A stretch of DNA of 19,217 bases from Pyronema omphalodes (lineage: Eukaryota > Ascomycota > Pezizomycetes > Pezizales > Pyronemataceae): assembly GCA_024516155.1 (NCBI GenBank), contig JAJJXM010000191.1, positions 1 to 19,217 on the forward strand, in the 5' to 3' direction. A model generated the notes under the pieces. The model was given only the letters and a program-made list of their open reading frames with translations, was not told the origin of the DNA and did no database searches. The translations under genes were made by a program, and so were the position numbers. Of the stretch, positions 15,928-19,217 are shown in pieces (the first letter of the stretch is position 1; every line of letters begins with the position of its first letter).

Positions 15928-16020
15928 CCTTGTCAATGTTGTTGGGTGGGGCATTTTTTTTCTTTTATGTGTTTGCAGGATTTTATTATGTCTCACACCT
16001 TGCCTTTGGCGAGGGGGGTG
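15928..16020 (+). mobile_element. 3' end of a copia internal region with polypurine tract
   Basis: Sequence between the SIDE-C 5' terminus and the LTR at 16021. It ends in GAGGGGGGTG directly against the LTR's TGTTG, which is the position and composition of a copia polypurine tract (plus-strand primer). It therefore belongs to a first copia copy upstream of the LTR; the rest of that copy's interior is missing at the SIDE-C junction. Confidence 0.6.
16011..16020 (+). promoter_or_regulatory. Polypurine tract
   Basis: GAGGGGGGTG immediately 5' of the LTR terminus, where LTR retrotransposons prime plus-strand DNA synthesis. Confidence 0.6.
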
Positions 16021-16178
16021 TGTTGAAGTGGCGCCTAAGGCCGGTGTAGGCCAGGGTTACTAGGTGCTATATTAGCTTGCTGTGCTTCCGGTGGCAATGG
16101 TTCTTCAGTGAATACATTATCTGTGTCTCGTTCTCCACTTCCACCATTCTCTCCTCGTGCCTGCTCGTCCTTCCGACA
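16021..16178 (+). repeat. Copia LTR (158 bp, complete)
   Basis: It starts TGTTG and ends CGACA (imperfect TG...CA inverted ends). It is preceded by a polypurine tract and followed at once by a primer binding site. This placement lets it serve as 3' LTR of one copia copy and 5' LTR of the next. Its first 38 bp recur at 4613. The short length is normal for fungal copia elements. No clear TATA box is seen; GTGCTATATTAG near 16064 is a weak candidate. Confidence 0.8.
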
Positions 16179-16190
16179 GGTTATGAGCCC
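16179..16190 (+). promoter_or_regulatory. Copia primer binding site (initiator tRNA-Met anticodon arm)
   Basis: GGTTATGAGCCC directly after the LTR is the exact complement of GGGCUCAUAACC, the anticodon stem-loop of fungal initiator tRNA-Met. Priming from the anticodon region by a cleaved half-tRNA is known for Drosophila copia and relatives. A site for the tRNA 3' end (TGG...) is absent. Confidence 0.8.
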
Positions 16191-16302
16191 TCCTGCGTTT
16201 CGTTTCGCTCAACGTCCTTCTTCTATTGATTCTTATTAATTACTAATCCTTAATCTTTAACTCCTTCTTGAACCTTCCTAAACGTCTGCCCTTCCTGTTA
16301 AC

Positions 16303-17244
16303 ATGACTGACATCTATGTTAATTCTAAGAAAGGGGCGAGCTTCGCGAAGCTCACCTCGGGAAATTACTCGACGTGGAGGAAGAGGATTCTTCCCCTTAT
16401 TGACTCCATCGAGGCTCTCAATATTGTGCTTGGTATCGAACCCTTTCCAGATCATGCGGGCAGCAGAAAAGCGTGGAACAACAAGGCCAAGGAAGCACGC
16501 CTAATGATTATCGAGTCGACAAGCGAGTCGATTCAAGAACACATTGACTCGACAAAGACAGCTCCTGAGATCTGGCGTGCCCTCGAACTCAAGTTCAACA
16601 ACTCTCATGACCTCGGTGGTCAACGGAACCTTCGCGCCCAGTTCAATCGGTGCATACCCACCACTAATGAGACAATGGACTCCTGTATTGCTCGCTTACA
16701 GGTAATACGACTACAACTTCCTAACACGGCGAGCGCCATTACCGAAGAAGCCCTTGTTGATCACGTCATTACCAACATGCCTGCCCAATACTCACTCTTA
16801 CGCCTACAGCTTGAGAGCCAGGTCCTCACCCTGGATGCGCTCACTCACCGGATCTTTGCATACAACACCACACTAGGAATCAAGAAATCTCACGGCATTG
16901 GTTCTCTTGGAGAAGCTTTCAGCGCCGCTATTGGAAAAGGTGGACGATGGTGTACACACTGCTCAAAGAACAATCAAAATACCAAGGATGGTTTCAAGAA
17001 ACCTAACAACAACAATAACTACAACAATAACAACAATGGGAACAAGCGGAAACGATCTGATAACAACAATTCAGGTCCGTCGAACAACAAGACCAATCTA
17101 ATGTGTCATCATTGTGGAGAGAAAGGGCACGTTGCCCTTGATTGTGCCATCCGGAAAAATGGCCAACGTGCGAAAGAAATGACTGCTAGGAACAGGGGAC
17201 GTGCAAACGTTGCCACTCAAGGTGATGATGACCTTGACCTTTGA
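16303..17244 (+). CDS. gag: Copia gag
   Basis: A 313-aa capsid/nucleocapsid protein. The N-terminal domain has the copia gag pattern: FAKLTSGNYSTWRKRILPLI (residues ~14-33), then ESIQEHIDSTKTAPEIWRAL and VDHVITNMPAQYSLLRLQLE. An Asn-rich low-complexity stretch from an AAC/AAT trinucleotide tract (about 17005-17090, residues ~235-262) precedes a CCHC knuckle, C-HH-C-GEKG-H-VALD-C, at residues ~268-281. The ATG at 16303 lies 112 nt after the primer site. It ends in TGA; pol continues in the same frame straight after the stop. Confidence 0.92.
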   Translation: MTDIYVNSKKGASFAKLTSGNYSTWRKRILPLIDSIEALNIVLGIEPFPDHAGSRKAWNNKAKEARLMIIESTSESIQEHIDSTKTAPEIWRALELKFNNSHDLGGQRNLRAQFNRCIPTTNETMDSCIARLQVIRLQLPNTASAITEEALVDHVITNMPAQYSLLRLQLESQVLTLDALTHRIFAYNTTLGIKKSHGIGSLGEAFSAAIGKGGRWCTHCSKNNQNTKDGFKKPNNNNNYNNNNNGNKRKRSDNNNSGPSNNKTNLMCHHCGEKGHVALDCAIRKNGQRAKEMTARNRGRANVATQGDDDLDL

Positions 17245-18024
17245 CTCCCCGTGCCTACTACGCTCACGGCAGATGTCTTGCTCTCCGCGCATTCTGCCTC
17301 TTCAGCTGACTCCATTTGGATTCTTGACTCCGGAGCCACTCACCACTTCTGCAACAACTCCTCTCTGTTTGTTCCTTCCTCGCTTGTTTCTTGCCCTCCC
17401 GTTTCCATCAGACTGGGTGACAATTCCACAGTCAGCGCCCCTTCAAAAGGCATGATCTGTCTGTCAAACTCCCATTCTGTTACAGCCCTACTTGTCCCTG
17501 TTTTCCGTTTTTCTTTATTTTCTATTCCCTTATTTGACAAATCTGGCTGGACCACAAAAATGTCTAACAATTGCTGCATTGTTTCTGATACCACGGACAC
17601 AACTGTCGTCCTTGCTACGATGCAAGATGACCTTTACCGCCGGACTCAAGATGATCCCACCGTTCTAGTTACCACACGCTTGGGTCGTGTGACGTCTACA
17701 CCTGCAACAGAACCACATACCCCAGTATCTACTCCGGCGCCGATCTCCGAAATGCTTCCCCTAGAACGACCTCGACCTGACAAACAGACCCTTCGAGTGT
17801 TGAATCGTCAGTTTCATCCATCCCAGTCCTCGAATTCTGCCCTCACGTGGCATTGGAGACTCGGACATCTACATTTTGGATCCCTGAAACACCTCCTGGG
17901 AAACAAAAACATCTCGGAGCGCGACATGCCTGACCACTGCGAACCCTGTGTCCTTGCCAAATGTCACAACGCTCCCGTGACATGCTCCTGGCCTCCGCCG
18001 TCACCACCGCAGGGCTATGGGTGA
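17245..18024 (+). pseudogene. pol: Copia pol, truncated (protease and integrase N-terminus only)
   Basis: The frame is open in phase with gag after a single TGA (17242-17244) and has no ATG of its own near its start. Aspartic protease motif WILDSGATHHFCNN has its catalytic D near 17326-17328. The GAG-pre-integrase/HHCC zinc domain follows: WHWRLGHLHFGSLKHL...DHCEPCVLAK at ~17850-17965. The integrase core, reverse transcriptase and RNase H are missing. Copia-like sequence fades at about 17980, the frame stops at 18024, and a gypsy LTR begins at ~18045. This copy cannot transpose on its own. Confidence 0.85.
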
Positions 18025-18079
18025 TCGTCATCACCCTAGCAACCTGTTACGCTGTCATGAAGTAAGGGGATAGGGTTAG

Positions 18080-18102
18080 GGCAAGGGGCTGGGCCCCTTG
18101 CC
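18080..18102. repeat. Inverted repeat (10-bp arms)
   Basis: GGCAAGGGGC, a 3-nt spacer, then GCCCCTTGCC near the left end of the gypsy LTR, just after TAGGGTTAGGG. A perfect stem. Confidence 0.8.
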
Positions 18103-18189
18103 GAGGATTTTCATATGTTCGGAGTTATTTCTTATTTGGATTTCTTTTAGGTATTACGGCGGCTAGGAAATTGTTGGAATCTTTTACTT

Positions 18190-18367
18190 CTCTCTTTTGG
18201 TATGTACTCTTTCTTTACTATTTGGAATCACGGCGGTTAGCCAGGAAGTTATCTCTTTCGGTATGTACTCTTTCTTTGCTATTTGGAATCACGGCGGTTA
18301 GCCGGTAGTTATCTCTTTTGGTATGTACTCTTTCCTTGTTATTATTATTTGGAATTATGGCGGTTAG
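18190..18367 (+). repeat. ~61-bp tandem repeat in gypsy LTR
   Basis: Three adjacent units share CTCTTTYGGTATGTACTC and TTTGGAATCACGGCGGTTAG with starts 60-61 bp apart. The core ACGGCGGTTAG recurs, degenerate, at ~18154, ~18394 and ~18440. Such arrays in U3 often carry enhancer sites. Confidence 0.8.
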
Positions 18368-18458
18368 TTATCTTGCTTTCTTATTTGGAATTACGGCGGT
18401 TGGCAAATGTTGGGGAATGTTGGTCATGTATGTAGTATCACGGCGGTTAGCATTGGAA

Positions 18459-18482
18459 GCATTCTCCGCAGGCGGAGAATGC
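18459..18482. repeat. Perfect palindrome (11-bp arms)
   Basis: GCATTCTCCGC, a 2-nt spacer (AG), then GCGGAGAATGC. It lies directly upstream of TGAGTCA and the TATA box, so it is a candidate for a dimeric regulator site or an RNA hairpin. Confidence 0.85.
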
Positions 18483-18514
18483 TGAGTCACGAGTCATGAA
18501 GGAACAAGTATAAG
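18483..18514 (+). promoter_or_regulatory. LTR promoter: bZIP site and TATA box
   Basis: TGAGTCA (18483-18489) is the Gcn4/AP-1 consensus; a partial second copy (GAGTCATGA) follows within a few bases. TATAAG at 18509-18514 is a TATA box at the expected distance downstream. Function is inferred from motif and position. Confidence 0.55.
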
Positions 18515-18790
18515 AGGAGGAAATTTGTATGTAGTTTATTTCTTCACGCAATCAAGTTTCTATTTACCACAATCCTATCTACAAAAGTTCCCTTGTGATT
18601 TCCCATCTTTCCAAACTCACCTGTGATTTCCCAGCCCACAAACCCTTGCCCATTCCCAACTTACCAGCCTTACCTAACCCGCCGCCGCTCTCCTCGCCGC
18701 CGGAACCCCCGCGCTGCCTGTCGTCAGTAACCGTGGATACGGATTCTGATATTTGATTGCGTCCTGTGTACGACACCCAACGCGGAGCGA

Positions 18791-18848
18791 GGACCCAGAA
18801 AACCCAGAAGACCCAGAAAACCCAGAAGACCCAGAAAACCCAGAAGAA
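18791..18848 (+). repeat. 18-bp tandem repeat upstream of gypsy gag
   Basis: About three units of ACCCAGAAAACCCAGAAG. In the gag frame it reads as Thr-Gln-Lys repeats, and in another frame as Glu-Asp-Pro-Glu-Asn-Pro. Both frames are open. Confidence 0.85.
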
Positions 18849-19008
18849 GGCGCACACAGTGGCGTCCTTTCAGCTAAAGGAGCTCGGAGAACATATCGAA
18901 CAAGAACCGACCGGATCGGCAAGCCCAGTGACCCCCGAACAACCATCCAGACCACAGACCCCCGAATCACCCGAACTCCCCCATACCTCTACCGACGACC
19001 CTGCGGAA

Positions 19009-19217
19009 ATGGCGACCCCGGCAGGATTGGGACTTGTCACTCCGGTCACGATGACCCAGGAGCAGTTGAACCAGATCCTCATTCAACTCCATCGCCCCAC
19101 GACAACCAGTAACCCCAAGGTGGAGGACCCGGAGCTGTACTACGGTGAACGGACCAAGCTGAGGGCATTCCTGACGCAATGCGAACTTAAGTTCAATTGT
19201 GAAGGGAATAGATTCGA
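19009..19217 (+). CDS. gag: Gypsy gag, N-terminal part (runs off right edge)
   Basis: The ATG at 19009 (MATPAGLGLVTPVTMTQEQL) leads into KVEDPELYYGERTKLRAFLT and QCELKFNCEGNRF, the start of the Ty3/gypsy capsid domain (pattern P..Y.G.R.KL..FL.Q.). The same frame is open back to a TGA at 18754 and looks protein-like just upstream of the ATG (SPVTPEQPSRPQTPESPELP), but has no earlier ATG. The true start may therefore have been lost, or may use another codon. The rest of the element lies outside the window. Confidence 0.8.
   Translation, partial: MATPAGLGLVTPVTMTQEQLNQILIQLHRPTTTSNPKVEDPELYYGERTKLRAFLTQCELKFNCEGNRF

Larger units (their letters stand above)
18045..18595 (+). repeat. Gypsy-type LTR (boundaries approximate)
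   Basis: A non-coding ~550-bp block before a gypsy gag. A plausible left end is TGTTACG at 18045 or TGTCATG at 18053. A plausible right end is one of the ACA triplets at ~18570-18595. Inside are a hairpin at 18080-18102, a ~61-bp tandem repeat carrying GGAATCACGGCGGTTAGCC (18150-18450), a perfect palindrome at 18459-18482, a TGAGTCA site, and TATAAG at 18509. The order repeats, then TATA box, then gag is that of U3-R-U5. Only one LTR is in the window, so the ends cannot be confirmed, and I see no convincing primer binding site. Confidence 0.6.

Noticed and set aside
16021..16058. 38-bp direct repeat (4613-4650 and 16021-16058) as a target duplication of SIDE-C
   Set aside because: Both copies begin exactly at an LTR terminus and the right one continues as a full LTR preceded by a polypurine tract, so they are better explained as two copia LTR starts.
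17005..17090. AAC/AAT tract as a microsatellite
   Set aside because: It lies within the open copia gag frame and encodes its Asn-rich linker; it is an imperfect coding low-complexity stretch.
17982..18065. A 27-codon hydrophobic ORF (MLLASAVTTAGLW...) at the copia/gypsy junction
   Set aside because: It reads as one membrane-like helix with ATG and stop, but it is short, spans the presumed LTR start and has no supporting context.
18069..18080. Telomere-like TAGGGTTAGGG
   Set aside because: It is a single short occurrence inside the gypsy LTR, not an array.
1..19217. Host genes, tRNA or rRNA genes, CRISPR, or a cellular defence or metabolic system
   Set aside because: Essentially all of the window is accounted for by retrotransposon parts, and no other domain or RNA signature was seen on either strand.

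Overview
The window is a nest of retrotransposons from a eukaryotic, almost certainly filamentous fungal, genome. The grounds are a Tad-type non-LTR retrotransposon (ORF1 with three zinc knuckles; ORF2 with AP endonuclease, reverse transcriptase, RNase H and a terminal zinc knuckle), a Ty1/copia element primed from the initiator-tRNA-Met anticodon arm, and a Ty3/gypsy LTR. I see no host gene, no RNA gene and no CRISPR. The genus cannot be fixed from the sequence.

Layout. Bases 1-1553 and 3545-4612 are a decayed minus-strand LINE (LINE-1), split by a complete minus-strand non-autonomous element (SIDE-A, 1554-3531). At 4613-4650 is the first ~38 bp of a copia LTR. Bases 4651-5144 are the 3' part of a second minus-strand SIDE (SIDE-C); its 5' part is at 14445-15927. 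Between them lies a plus-strand SIDE (SIDE-B), itself split into 5145-5163 and 12192-14444 by a ~7.0 kb plus-strand LINE (LINE-2, 5182-12191) flanked by an 18-bp target-site duplication. Bases 15928-16020 are the 3' end of a copia internal region ending in a polypurine tract. They are followed by a complete 158-bp copia LTR, a primer binding site, gag and a truncated pol (to ~18024). A gypsy LTR and the start of its gag occupy ~18045-19217.

Insertion order, inferred from what interrupts what: LINE-1, then SIDE-A and a copia element into LINE-1, then SIDE-C into copia, then SIDE-B into SIDE-C, then LINE-2 into SIDE-B. The gypsy element separately cut the copia pol.

The most interesting content is the SIDE family. 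It has a LINE 5' end, one open ORF1-like coiled-coil protein (~480 aa) and a LINE 3' UTR, with ORF2 missing. Three copies share the same internal structure. Their 3' ends keep the same short hairpin as LINE-2 (AACC-loop-GGTT), which suggests mobilisation in trans by a Tad-type reverse transcriptase. This resembles the mammalian 'half-L1' (HAL1) lifestyle. One copy (SIDE-B) appears to be a chimera made by template jumping between two subfamilies. LINE-2 has an intact 1333-aa ORF2, but its ORF1 carries two apparent frameshifts, both at or beside runs of C.
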